Shown in pieces: positions 8,881 to 16,753 of a stretch of 64,000 nt of DNA. The DNA is taken from the NCBI GenBank assembly GCA_024233135.1, contig JACKPZ010000006.1:62001-126000 (forward strand), given 5' to 3'. Made by a program: the position numbers and the translations under genes. Position 1 is the first letter of the stretch. Each line of letters starts with the position of its first letter. The DNA comes from Akkermansiaceae bacterium. GTDB taxonomy: Bacteria; Verrucomicrobiota; Verrucomicrobiia; Verrucomicrobiales; Akkermansiaceae. Under the pieces are notes generated by a model. That model made no database searches, was not told the DNA's origin, and was given only the letters and a program-made list of their open reading frames with translations.

Positions 8881-9300
8881 ATGATGCTCCGCTTTCTCAG
8901 CACCGCGTTTCTCGTGTTCCTTGTGGGATGTTCCGCCACAACGGTCACTCGCGTCGCGGAGGACAATCGCTCGTTGTATCCCCAGGGAAGGATTCATGTC
9001 GGCTGGAGTGAATATCGCCTCCTTTTCCCATTGATGATTCACGCAGACGCTGCGTTGCCACCAGTCGGTCAAGCCATTCCCGCGAAGCAGGCATTCAAAG
9101 ACATATCGATATTGAATTGCCGCACTGATGACACCGAGTATCCGGCAGGCGGGCAAGTTGCTTGGCTGCGTGACATGAAGGGTAGTTTGCGACTGATTTC
9201 TGAAGATCGAGTCATGATCGATGCCTACTTCCTTGACAGCACCGGTGAGCGGCGTTCCTTTCCCTTCTCTGGAGAGCACAGAATCGTTCCGAGCGAATGA
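8881..9300 (+). CDS. cassette 4: small lipoprotein, paralogue of cassette 2
   Basis: 139 residues with the same lipobox (LVGC) and body as the cassette 2 product, differing at about 15 positions, mostly in the signal peptide and scattered charged residues; no frame damage. The two genes are equally long and in the same setting after a transposase cassette, so 5650-7518 and 7519-9388 look like a duplicated two-cassette block. The protein pair has diverged more than the neighbouring transposases, which suggests the transposase cassettes arrived or were homogenised later. Confidence 0.8.
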   Translation: MMLRFLSTAFLVFLVGCSATTVTRVAEDNRSLYPQGRIHVGWSEYRLLFPLMIHADAALPPVGQAIPAKQAFKDISILNCRTDDTEYPAGGQVAWLRDMKGSLRLISEDRVMIDAYFLDSTGERRSFPFSGEHRIVPSE

Positions 9301-9304
9301 AGAA

Positions 9305-9394
9305 GCAGAACAAGTCGCTGGTGGCAAGCGGCGGCAACGTTCTTCTTTGAATCCGGGCTTCCTTTCCGCCGCTGCCACAGCTATTACGTTCGGC
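9305..9394 (+). repeat. attC of cassette 4
   Basis: R'' GCAGAAC (9305-9311) pairs exactly with the cassette start GTTCTGC; same arms as in cassette 2; ends at GTTCGGC (9388-9394). Confidence 0.92.
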
Positions 9395-9409
9395 TAAGAA
9401 ATACTCATT

Positions 9410-9844
9410 ATGCGTACCCGGTCCAGATTAGGATCTACCACCGCGTGCGTTGCGTTCATGTACCTGCTACTGTATGTGATTCTGCGGCTCGCCTCGGTCA
9501 CTTACAGTCCTGATCCGTTTGATCCAAGCTGGAAGGGAACGTGTTGGTTGGGCATGCGCGAAAGCGACGTTGATCGATTGGTCGTAGCAGGCCCGCACAC
9601 TTGGGACGATCCTCCATTCTTCCATCACTTGTGCCGCATTGTCTTTGCGCCGTTGCGGTGGATAGATCGGAAAGTGACCCGGACTTGGGTGTGCCGCCCC
9701 GCCGGCAGGCACCGTGCCGAACAAGTCGGAGTAGCCAAGCGTTTAACGTGCTGTCACTCATCGTGCTTGCCTCCGCTGCGCTCCGGCCTGCACGCTGACC
9801 GCCAGCACTACGCTGGCTATCCTTTGGCGTTCGGCAGAAAATGA
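9410..9844 (+). CDS. cassette 5: possible membrane-anchored protein, 3' end uncertain
   Basis: Open frame starting 21 bases into cassette 5 (9389-9829) with one N-terminal hydrophobic segment (TTACVAFMYLLLYVILRL) and a tryptophan-rich following part. It does not stop before the attC but reads through it into cassette 6, unlike most neighbours, so the real C-terminus near 9710 may have been lost by a frameshift. No domain recognised. Confidence 0.4.
   Translation: MRTRSRLGSTTACVAFMYLLLYVILRLASVTYSPDPFDPSWKGTCWLGMRESDVDRLVVAGPHTWDDPPFFHHLCRIVFAPLRWIDRKVTRTWVCRPAGRHRAEQVGVAKRLTCCHSSCLPPLRSGLHADRQHYAGYPLAFGRK
9716..9835 (+). repeat. attC of cassette 5
   Basis: R'' GCCGAAC (9716-9722) is the exact complement of the cassette start GTTCGGC. 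Arms GTAGCCAAGCG / CGCTGGCTATC pair; ends at GTTCGGC (9829-9835). Confidence 0.88.
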
Positions 9845-10266
9845 GACTCGCACGGATGATCTTCCTGATCGTTGCATGCTTGGCAGCTCCAGCCTTGCCT
9901 CTAGCCGCGTGGTTCAAGGCGACCACTGATTCGGAGCGATGGCCTCCGATCACTGCCGATGAGGTTCACTTTCGCCCGCTGGTCGAGATTGGTAGGCCAC
10001 TGGCGAAGCCCGCCTACCTATTCGTAGATGGCATCATGACCAAGGTGGATTACCGGTATTCGTGTGCCGGTGCATGGCACCCCATCTTCAGAGTTTCCTT
10101 CGTGGTTCTCACTTTGGGCTATTCTGGGTGTCTCTTTCTTGGTTCATTATTGGTTAGGCAGGAAGTGCTCCGAAGGCAAAAAATCCAAACCGAACAAGGC
10201 GTCGCACCACAACCCGCTGCCCGCTCCGAGTCGAATTTCTCGGGATCACTACCTCCCTCAACCTGA
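9841..10266 (+). CDS. cassette 6: small membrane protein of unknown function
   Basis: 141 residues starting 11 bases into cassette 6 (9830-10308). An N-terminal signal-like segment (MIFLIVACLAAPALPLAAW) and a second hydrophobic segment (FVVLTLGYSGCLFLGSLLV) suggest an inner-membrane protein with an outside loop of about 70 residues. The last 25 or so codons run into the attC, which is common in cassettes. No domain recognised. Confidence 0.6.
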   Translation: MRLARMIFLIVACLAAPALPLAAWFKATTDSERWPPITADEVHFRPLVEIGRPLAKPAYLFVDGIMTKVDYRYSCAGAWHPIFRVSFVVLTLGYSGCLFLGSLLVRQEVLRRQKIQTEQGVAPQPAARSESNFSGSLPPST

Positions 10267-10601
10267 GTCGGAGTCGCGCCCCCGGCAGCGGGTGTGTGGA
10301 CTTCGACGTTCGCGGAAGAAAGGTGGCGCAGCGAATCAACAATCAATCCGTGTGCATGATCTGTATGTCCGTGAGTCCGCGTCCATTCTACCCACATCGC
10401 CATGATGATTCTGAGTTGCGCGTTTTCGTTCCTAAGTTCTCGGCAGGCACTCGCATCGCCTTTCCCGGCGTCCTCTAGTTCCTTGGCGCAGTCTTCCAGC
10501 GCGCATCCAACGGCACGCCAGAGCATCGGAAGTTGGGAGAATCCCGTGCCCATGCGTCCTGCTTGACTGAAGAGGTCGGCTGCTTTCCGTCTCCAGCGCA
10601 T
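10119..10601 (-). CDS. cassette 7: reverse-oriented helical protein reading out into cassette 6
   Basis: Cassette 7 (10309-10703) shows no good forward gene. On the minus strand a 160-codon frame starts at about 10601 (MRWRRKAADLFSQAGRMGTG) with a likely coiled-coil part (CAKELEDAGKG...CRELRNENAQLRIIM). It finds no stop inside its own cassette and crosses the boundary at 10308 into the attC and gene of cassette 6. The true C-terminus would depend on the neighbour. No domain recognised; it could also be a chance frame. Confidence 0.4.
   Translation of the reverse strand: MRWRRKAADLFSQAGRMGTGFSQLPMLWRAVGCALEDCAKELEDAGKGDASACRELRNENAQLRIIMAMWVEWTRTHGHTDHAHGLIVDSLRHLSSANVEVHTPAAGGATPTQVEGGSDPEKFDSERAAGCGATPCSVWIFCLRSTSCLTNNEPRKRHPE
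10189..10314 (+). repeat. attC of cassette 6
   Basis: R'' ACCGAAC (10189-10195) matches the complement of GTTCGGC at six of seven bases. Long-class site with arms CAACCCGCTGCCC / GGCAGCGGGTG; ends at GTTCGCG (10308-10314). Confidence 0.85.
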
Positions 10602-10608
10602 CGACAAC

Positions 10609-10709
10609 CGCGAACAAGGCACGGCACCGCAACCCGCATTCGCGGGTTGCTCCGGGGTGATTCCATCGTCTAGGGCGCTCATGCGGGTGGGTGCGTTTGA
10701 TCGTTGAAC
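10609..10709 (+). repeat. attC of cassette 7
   Basis: R'' CGCGAAC (10609-10615) is the exact complement of the cassette start GTTCGCG; ends at GTTGAAC (10703-10709). Confidence 0.85.
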
Positions 10710-10732
10710 GAAATAATAACACTCCTTTCAGC

Positions 10733-11482
10733 GTGATAGACACAACCTTCGATTTTCGCACCGACACGCCGACTGGGAAGGATCCGGACACATGGAGCCC
10801 GACACTCTCCCGATACCACAAGGCACTATGGAGTAAGCCACTTCCGAACGGTGAGATGTTTGATCTCGATTACCAGAACGCGCCTTTCTACCTGCGTCAT
10901 CGTTCCAGCCTCGGGAACTTCTGCTTGTCGAGTGACACAGTCATTCCCACGTTCAAGAAGAGAGTAATTGAAGGCGTAACGAAGGATGAGATGCATTTCG
11001 GCGGTCTCGGGTACACGATAGGCGGAATGATGATATTCCCAGCCAACCAGATCGACGGGAAGTGGACGATCAATCAAGCCCGCGGCTGCACCAAGAAGAT
11101 CTGCGACAGATTTGATCATACAGTGGAGTGTATCCGCCGCCACTACTCAGGCGGTGATAGCCCGCTGAGCGATGTTCTGGGCCGATACTCAGACTTTTTT
11201 GCGTTGTTTAGAGATTTTCAGGGTTTTGTCGGGTTTTTCCATCTTCAGGACATCGTCACAGATGCTTGTGACGGCGTGAGGTTTTTCACACCCTTCGATG
11301 ATTTTGAGTCGCCACTACCCGTTCCAACAACCAAGGGCGAATACCTCGACTATCGGACACACGCAGTGGAATTTCTCAAGGCGCGGAATCGGAGGATCGG
11401 AGACTGGTCACAGCAGAAATTCAACGGCCAACAAGGCGTGGGTGGACAACCCGCTACCCAATCGCGTCAAGCTAAGGAGTGA
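10733..11482 (+). CDS. cassette 8: DUF6994-like protein, end altered by an IS
   Basis: About 249 residues of soluble protein, starting at GTG 10733 inside the cassette (10704-12940): MIDTTFDFRTDTPTGKDPD, then SPTLSRYHKALWSKPLPNG and repeated aromatic/DF stretches. This beginning resembles the DUF6994 family of unknown function; the match is from memory. An upstream GTG at 10691 lies in the previous attC and is less likely. The IS4 insertion at 11460 replaces only the last few codons: without it the frame would end about a dozen residues after the insertion point, so the protein is probably still functional. Confidence 0.72.
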   Translation: MIDTTFDFRTDTPTGKDPDTWSPTLSRYHKALWSKPLPNGEMFDLDYQNAPFYLRHRSSLGNFCLSSDTVIPTFKKRVIEGVTKDEMHFGGLGYTIGGMMIFPANQIDGKWTINQARGCTKKICDRFDHTVECIRRHYSGGDSPLSDVLGRYSDFFALFRDFQGFVGFFHLQDIVTDACDGVRFFTPFDDFESPLPVPTTKGEYLDYRTHAVEFLKARNRRIGDWSQQKFNGQQGVGGQPATQSRQAKE

Positions 11483-12842
11483 GTGATTGCCTGCCAGTGG
11501 TTTGTGCGTTTCCTGCGCTCATATCTGAGGTGCCGTGGATCGGGCGGCGGCAATGAGGTGGACGAGCCTCGCGAGAGGGCCAGGAGATGAATCGAGACAA
11601 AATCACTTATCTTCTCGATGCTGATCCATCCGGCGAACGCCTTGCGTTTCGTGAGGCAGGCGTGGACCCGTAGGGTCAGGAGATGGTAGAGCATGGCGGC
11701 GAGGACCATGGCTTCGATATGATGAAATCCGCTGCGGTGCTTGAGTCCGTGGCTGAGTTTGCACGATTGTTTGAAGGCGCGGAACTTGATCTCGATGCTC
11801 CAGCGAAGGGCATAGATGTCGGAGACCTTTCCGGCCGGCAGGCGCTCGGGCCCGACGTTGGTGACGAGGATTCGCCATTCGGCCCGCGCCAGGCTCTCCT
11901 TGCGCGGTGTGCCGCGCCCGCGGCGTTTCGCTTCCGAGCGGATGTGGCGGCGGTTCGCTCCGGCCCGCGCCGGGTCGAGCCGGATGGCTACGAGTCGGCA
12001 CGGAAGTGTTCCGCGGCCGATGACCACGGGGATGTCGATGAGGTCGGTGTCCGTTCCCGCGAGGATCTTGGCGAGAGGTTTCCCATCGATGCCGGCGGCG
12101 GACACACTGGCGGGCAAACGGCTGATCCAGAACGCTTTGCGGTCCTGGATCTCCAGCAGTGCCGCGAGGCTGAAGAACCCCATGTCGCGGAGGATGAGGT
12201 CGTCCTTGCGGCAGAGGTCGACCGCTTCGAACGCCAGCGCCTGATCCGCCTCGCGGGCGGCATGCAACTGCAAACCAAGGGGTTTTCCGGAGAGCAGGTC
12301 GGCGATGAGCAGGCACTTGCACCCGGCGGTCATGTCGTGGCGGTTGCCGTTGTTGGGGAAGTTCCCGGCATTGGACTTGGCCATGGAAACGACGGTGGAG
12401 TCCTCGACGATGACCCGCTTGAACGGCGAGGTGCGGAGGGCTGCGATGGTCTCGGGAAATCGCCGGGTGAGAACGTGCCGGATGACACCGAGCAGGAAGG
12501 CGGAACTCGCCGGGCCGAAACGTTGGAAGATGCCCTGGCGGGTCATGGTTTTTGGGACGAACCCGGCGAGATGCATCACCAGATGGTTGAACGAGGTGTC
12601 CCCCTTGATGACCGCCTTGAGCAGGGCGGTGAGGAAACCCGCCGCGGTGAACTTGCGCGAGGAACGCTGGATGAGCTTGGACTCGCGGGCGATCCGATCC
12701 AGCTGATCGGCCTTCGGCAGAAGAGATACTTCGAGCATGTCCAGCCTGCCGGGCTGGTGTGGATGTCAATACTATTTTGTTGAAATCACCTTATTCATGT
12801 GTCTGAATCTCTGCGTGTTACAGCGCTAGCTTGACGCAAATG
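11460..12842 (-). mobile_element. IS4-family insertion sequence, copy 1
   Basis: 1383-base element in the attC of cassette 8. The 11-base target duplication ACCCGCTACCC is perfect at 11449-11459 and 12843-12853. Ends carry an imperfect inverted repeat sharing GCGTCAAGCTA. It encodes one transposase on the minus strand. The length equals that of copy 2 at 20651-22033. Confidence 0.9.
11467..12738 (-). CDS. IS4-family DDE transposase, copy 1
   Basis: 423 residues, intact. Cut-and-paste transposase acting on the element's ends. Shows the DDE set: first Asp in VEDSTVVS, second Asp in LILRDMGFFS, and the IS4 signature Y-(2)-R-(3)-E-(6)-K as YALRWSIEIKFRAFK, which contains the catalytic Glu. About 97% identical to copy 2. 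Both copies look active from sequence, which fits recent movement inside this array. Confidence 0.93.
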   Translation of the reverse strand: MLEVSLLPKADQLDRIARESKLIQRSSRKFTAAGFLTALLKAVIKGDTSFNHLVMHLAGFVPKTMTRQGIFQRFGPASSAFLLGVIRHVLTRRFPETIAALRTSPFKRVIVEDSTVVSMAKSNAGNFPNNGNRHDMTAGCKCLLIADLLSGKPLGLQLHAAREADQALAFEAVDLCRKDDLILRDMGFFSLAALLEIQDRKAFWISRLPASVSAAGIDGKPLAKILAGTDTDLIDIPVVIGRGTLPCRLVAIRLDPARAGANRRHIRSEAKRRGRGTPRKESLARAEWRILVTNVGPERLPAGKVSDIYALRWSIEIKFRAFKQSCKLSHGLKHRSGFHHIEAMVLAAMLYHLLTLRVHACLTKRKAFAGWISIEKISDFVSIHLLALSRGSSTSLPPPDPRHLRYERRKRTNHWQAITHSLA

Positions 12843-12994
12843 ACCCGCTACCCGACGCGAGTCGGAGATTGAACCATGATTAGAACCCTTTACCCTGTTG
12901 CAGAGTGGCGCTCTCGGTAGCGGGTGCCACCACTTCGACGTTGAACGAAATATCTGAGGATATAAATATTCGACGGTGCCGAAGGGGACCATAA

Positions 12995-14201
12995 ATGTCT
13001 TGTCCTGCGCACGTTCCTTGGGTTCAGTGAACAGCATCAAGGCGACTGTCAATGATATCTTGCGCGAGTGGCGCGACTTATGGCCCGGCGGCCTTCGGGA
13101 AGAGGAGTATTCGACGCTCAACCTGATGGCCCACTGCCGCCAGGGTGCGCTTGGATACAACCAGGCGCGTGCAGGCGGCTGCCGGCATCAGGAATGGTAT
13201 GCCAGTTCGTGCGGCAACCGTCATTGCCCCAACTGCCTCGGGCCGCGGCAGGCGGAGTGGTCGGAGAAGGTTTGCGAGCGGCTTCCGGACTGCCCGCACT
13301 TCCACGTGGTCTTCACCGTTCCCAAGGAGTTCCACGATTTCTTCAAGCTCAACTACCGGATCGCCGCCGACGCGTTGTTCGGAGCCGCGGCCGAGACCCT
13401 CAAGCTTTTCCAGCGCAACAACTGGCGGACCGAAGGCGGCTTCCTCGGCGTGCTGCACACCTGGGGGCGGGCGCTCAACTGGCATCCGCACCTCCATGTG
13501 CTCGTCAGCGCGGGAGGCCGGGATGTTTCCACCGGCCGCTGGCGGCAGGCGCGCCCAACTACCTGTTTCCGGTGCGCTCGATGTCGAAGTTTTTGGTGCG
13601 ATCATGCTGCGGAGGCTCGAAGGAGCTCGAAGCCGATCCGCAGATCCGCTGGCCGGAGCGGCTCGACACGCTCGAAGGACGGCGCGACTGGCGCCTCACG
13701 CTCGCGGGTCGCAACTGGAACATCTTCAGCCGCGCCACCCTCGGCAACACCCGCGCGGTGGTGCGCTACCTCGCCCGCTACACCAGCCGTATCGCGATGA
13801 GCAACCAGCGCATCAAGGGGATCGACGAGGAAGAGAGGACCGTGACCTTCGAATACAAGGACTACGCGGACGGCGCGGCGACCAAGGAGATGACGATGTC
13901 CGGAGCGGTGTTCGTGAGGAGTTTCGCGCGGCACCTGGTGCCGAAGGGATTTCGGAGGGTGCGCTACTTCGGCTTGCTCGCGGGAACGAAAGGCAGGCAT
14001 CGCGAGCTGCCCGGAGCGCCACAGTCCGCGATCGGCGAGAAGGCGGCGCGACGCCCCCGTCCGGCCTGCCGGAAGTGTGGAGGCTGCGACTGGCGCTACC
14101 TGAAGTTCTTCCACGTTTTCAGCGGCCTTTCTCAGGCTGTCGCGCCAAGTGCGCCGGGGGAGCTGAAACGCTTTTCCCTAGGGCCGCCCGACACCGGCTG
14201 A
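12995..14201 (+). pseudogene. cassette 9: IS91-like HUH transposase, most damaged copy
   Basis: Third transposase cassette (12941-14290). One base is missing at about 13026, ten codons after the start; a change near 13170 turns the first zinc-finger cysteine into alanine (RAGGC for RCGGC); single bases are lost near 13551 and 13589, and one is gained near 13620. The HUH motif and the YLARY tyrosines are readable but in different frames. It shares GGCDWRY with copy 12. Confidence 0.85.
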
Positions 14202-14208
14202 AAAAGAG

Positions 14209-14296
14209 GTTCAACAAGGCGATGCACACTCGCCGGAACAGGGCCCAGCGTGGTTTTCCAGCTTCCAATCCGGCGAGTATGATCTATACGTTGTGC
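14209..14296 (+). repeat. attC of cassette 9
   Basis: R'' GTTCAAC (14209-14215), complement of the cassette start GTTGAAC; ends at GTTGTGC (14290-14296). Confidence 0.9.
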
Positions 14297-14306
14297 CAAA
14301 ATAAGT

Positions 14307-14621
14307 ATGTCCGCGACGCCACAGGATTCCCATAAGATCCCTGGATTCTCCATTGTCGGACTCTTGATCCTAGTCGCCAGTGTCGGGTGGGCTATATGGA
14401 CAATGAAGACTTCGATACGGGCCGATCCGCAGTTTGGTGGATTTGCAGGTTTCGCTGTCCTAATGATCCTGATGGCGACCATTCCAGTATCATTCATTTT
14501 TGGTCTCATCGGGTTACGACGGAATGAAGGGCCTAGGGTTTTGCCATGGAGTCTCGTTATTCTCAGCGCGGTGCCGATAGCCGTGATGTTGGTGGAGGTG
14601 ATTATCACCAGTCGAAGCTGA
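14307..14621 (+). CDS. cassette 10: small two- to three-span membrane protein
   Basis: 104 residues in cassette 10 (14291-14722), starting 16 bases in. Three hydrophobic stretches are visible: FSIVGLLILVASVGWAIW, FAVLMILMATIPVSFIFGLIG and SLVILSAVPIAVMLVEVII. The pattern is typical of small inner-membrane proteins of unknown role. It stops 18 bases before R''. No domain recognised. Confidence 0.72.
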   Translation: MSATPQDSHKIPGFSIVGLLILVASVGWAIWTMKTSIRADPQFGGFAGFAVLMILMATIPVSFIFGLIGLRRNEGPRVLPWSLVILSAVPIAVMLVEVIITSRS

Positions 14622-14639
14622 ACTCGGCGAGATAAATAA

Positions 14640-14728
14640 GCACAACAAGCCAGCTCATCCAACGGCGGACAACGTCTTTCTTTGAATTCGGGCTTCCGTC
14701 TCCGCCGTGGATGGCCTAGACGTTGTGC
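14640..14728 (+). repeat. attC of cassette 10
   Basis: R'' GCACAAC (14640-14646) is the exact complement of the start GTTGTGC. Arms CATCCAACGGCGG / CCGCCGTGGATGG; ends at GTTGTGC (14722-14728). Confidence 0.92.
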
Positions 14729-14731
14729 AGA

Positions 14732-15139
14732 ATGGAAGACCGGGCTGATGCATGGGTGGTGTGGGGCCTTGATGTTCGGAAGACAGCCGCGTCGGCTTTG
14801 GGCAGGCGACCGGAAGCGATGCGCCGGGGTGAGGGCGCCGGAGCCTCGGGATCGGAGGATGGGGAGAGCCACAGAGCAGGCGTCCTGGATCGGTGCGCTA
14901 CGGTGAGGGTCGCGCATGTTTCTGGCCGATCCATGACGAGGCGAGCTTTCACCATGACCGCGAACGTTTCCCCGCAGTCGTCCCGAGCCGGATCGCCGGG
15001 GTTGCCGATTCACCGGTGCGATCCACAGGACGAACCGGAAATCCCCAATGCACAACAAGTCGCTGGTGGCAACCGGCGGGCAGCGCGTTTCTTCGAATTC
15101 GGAGCTTCCCGGCCGCCGGTGCCACAGCTATTACGTTGA
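14732..15139 (+). CDS. cassette 11: doubtful open frame
   Basis: The ATG at 14732 is 10 bases inside cassette 11 (14723-15135), the usual place for a cassette gene, and opens a frame (MEDRADAWVVWGLDVRKTAA) that continues through the attC. Composition is Arg/Ser/Gly/Ala-rich with no hydrophobic core, and other frames in both directions are also open, so this cassette may be non-coding, decayed or frameshifted. Confidence 0.3.
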   Translation: MEDRADAWVVWGLDVRKTAASALGRRPEAMRRGEGAGASGSEDGESHRAGVLDRCATVRVAHVSGRSMTRRAFTMTANVSPQSSRAGSPGLPIHRCDPQDEPEIPNAQQVAGGNRRAARFFEFGASRPPVPQLLR

Positions 15140-15141
15140 AC
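15050..15141 (+). repeat. attC of cassette 11
   Basis: R'' GCACAAC (15050-15056) is the exact complement of the start GTTGTGC. Arms GTGGCAACCGGCGG / CCGCCGGTGCCAC; ends at GTTGAAC (15135-15141). Confidence 0.92.
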
Positions 15142-15189
15142 GAAATATCTGAGGATATAAATATTCGACGGTGCCGAAGGGGACCATAA

Positions 15190-16398
15190 ATGTCTTGTCC
15201 TGCGCACGTTCCTTGGGTTCAGGTGAACAGCATCAAGGCGACTGTCAATGATATCTTGCGCGAGTGGCGCGACTTATGGCCCGGCGGCCTTCGGGAAGAG
15301 GAGTATTCGACGCTCAACCTGATGGCCCACTGCCGCCAGGGTGCGCTTGGATACAACCAGGCGCGTTGCGGCGGCTGCCGGCATCAGGAATGGTATGCCA
15401 GTTCGTGCGGCAACCGTCATTGCCCCAACTGCCTCGGGCCGCGGCAGGCGGAGTGGTCGGAGAAGGTTTGCGAGCGGCTTCCGGACTGCCCGCACTTCCA
15501 CGTGGTCTTCACCGTTCCCAAGGAGTTCCACGATTTCTTCAAGCTCAACTACCGGATCGCCGCCGACGCGTTGTTCGGAGCCGCGGCCGAGACCCTCAAG
15601 CTTTTCCAGCGCAACAACTGGCGGACCGAAGGCGGCTTCCTCGGCGTGCTGCACACCTGGGGACGGGCGCTCAACTGGCATCCGCACCTCCATGTGCTCG
15701 TCAGCGCGGGAGGCCGGGATGTTTCCACCGGCCGCTGGCGGCAGGCGCGGCCCAACTACCTGTTTCCGGTGCGCTCGATGTCGAAGGTTTTTGGTGCGAT
15801 CATGCTGCGGAGGCTCGAGGAGCTCGAAGCCGATCCGCGGATCCGCTGGCCGGAGCGGCTCGACACGCTCGAAGGACGGCGCGACTGGCGCCTCACGCTC
15901 GCGGGTCGCAACTGGAACATCTTCAGCCGCGCCACCCTCGGCAACACCCGCGCGGTGGTGCGCTACCTCGCCCGCTACACCAGCCGCATCGCGATGAGCA
16001 ACCAGCGCATCAAGGGGATCGACGAGGAAGAGAGGACCGTGACCTTCGAATACAAGGACTACGCGGACGGCGCGGCGACCAAGGAGATGACGATGTCCGG
16101 AGCGGTGTTCGTGAGGAGTTTCGCGCGGCACCTGGTGCCGAAGGGATTTCGGAGGGTGCGCTACTTCGGCTTGCTCGCGGGAACGAAAGGCAGGCATCGC
16201 GAGCTGCCCGGAGCGCCACAGTCCGCGATCGGCGAGAAGGCGGCGCGACGCCCCCGTCCGGCCTGCCGGAAGTGTGGAGGCTGCGACTGGCGCTACCTGA
16301 AGTTCTTCCACGTTTTCAGCGGCCTTTCTCAGGCTGTCGCGCCAAGTGCGCCGGGGGAGCTGAAACGCTTTTCCCTAGGGCCGCCCGACACCGGCTGA
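15190..16398 (+). CDS. cassette 12: intact IS91-like HUH (Y2) transposase
   Basis: 402 residues, the only unbroken copy. IS91-type transposases nick and transfer single-stranded DNA by a rolling-circle route. Zinc-finger cysteines C60, C63, C73, C78, C81; HUH metal motif H164-P-H166-L-H168; paired tyrosines Y259 and Y263 in VVRYLARYTSRIAMSNQRI; a second cysteine cluster at 359-365. An AAGGGG ribosome site lies 7 bases before the ATG at 15190. The gene fills cassette 12 (15136-16487), ends 7 bases before an attC R'' core and is bounded by G/TT junctions, so it behaves as an integron cassette. This copy could supply transposase for the three broken ones. Confidence 0.9.
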   Translation: MSCPAHVPWVQVNSIKATVNDILREWRDLWPGGLREEEYSTLNLMAHCRQGALGYNQARCGGCRHQEWYASSCGNRHCPNCLGPRQAEWSEKVCERLPDCPHFHVVFTVPKEFHDFFKLNYRIAADALFGAAAETLKLFQRNNWRTEGGFLGVLHTWGRALNWHPHLHVLVSAGGRDVSTGRWRQARPNYLFPVRSMSKVFGAIMLRRLEELEADPRIRWPERLDTLEGRRDWRLTLAGRNWNIFSRATLGNTRAVVRYLARYTSRIAMSNQRIKGIDEEERTVTFEYKDYADGAATKEMTMSGAVFVRSFARHLVPKGFRRVRYFGLLAGTKGRHRELPGAPQSAIGEKAARRPRPACRKCGGCDWRYLKFFHVFSGLSQAVAPSAPGELKRFSLGPPDTG

Positions 16399-16405
16399 AA
16401 AAGAG

Positions 16406-16493
16406 GTTCAACAAGGCGATGCACACTCGCCGGAACAGGGTCCAGCGTGGTTTTCCAGCTTCCAATCCGGCGAGTATGATCTATACGTTGGCC
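16406..16493 (+). repeat. attC of cassette 12
   Basis: R'' GTTCAAC (16406-16412), exact complement of the cassette start GTTGAAC; ends at GTTGGCC (16487-16493). Confidence 0.9.
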
Positions 16494-16498
16494 ATGAA

Positions 16499-16753
16499 AT
16501 GATCGCGAAGAGCCTAGCCACCGGAGGAGTAGTTGGCAGCCTGATCTTTTTGGCGGCGTTGGCCTACGGTTGCCGCATGGGGTTGGAAGAGCCAGAGTTT
16601 GGCTGGATGGCTGGAGCGATGGTCGCGGCATTGGGCCTGGTAGGTGGATTCGTCGCGTTTCTGATCTCTCTCGTTGTCGGACTCGTTGCGAAGGGTGTCG
16701 AGGCTGCTGCGAAGAAGTCCAAGGAAGCTCGCAACGGGACTGACCAAACCTAA
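16499..16753 (+). CDS. cassette 13: small two-span membrane protein
   Basis: 84 residues starting 11 bases into cassette 13 (16488-16879) and stopping two bases before R''. Two hydrophobic spans (GGVVGSLIFLAALAYGC and MVAALGLVGGFVAFLISLVVGLVA) and a short charged tail (KKSKEARNGTD). Role unknown. Confidence 0.72.
   Translation: MIAKSLATGGVVGSLIFLAALAYGCRMGLEEPEFGWMAGAMVAALGLVGGFVAFLISLVVGLVAKGVEAAAKKSKEARNGTDQT

Larger units (their letters stand above)
11426..12946 (+). repeat. attC of cassette 8, split by an IS4-family element
   Basis: R'' GGCCAAC (11426-11432) matches the cassette start only loosely (5 of 7). The left arm GGACAACCCGCTACCC and the right arm GGTAGCGGGTGCCACC pair across the inserted IS; the site ends at GTTGAAC (12940-12946). 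Confidence 0.75.

Noticed and set aside
14132..15058. Minus-strand frame of 308 codons across cassettes 9-11
   Set aside because: It spans two attC sites and the antisense of a transposase; no single cassette could carry it.
5650..16487. Treating the four transposase units as ordinary IS91 insertions
   Set aside because: Kept only as an alternative: ends obey the cassette rule (5' core complementary to own R''), and three of four junctions on the far side are normal cassette starts. No insertion outside cassette junctions is seen in the window.
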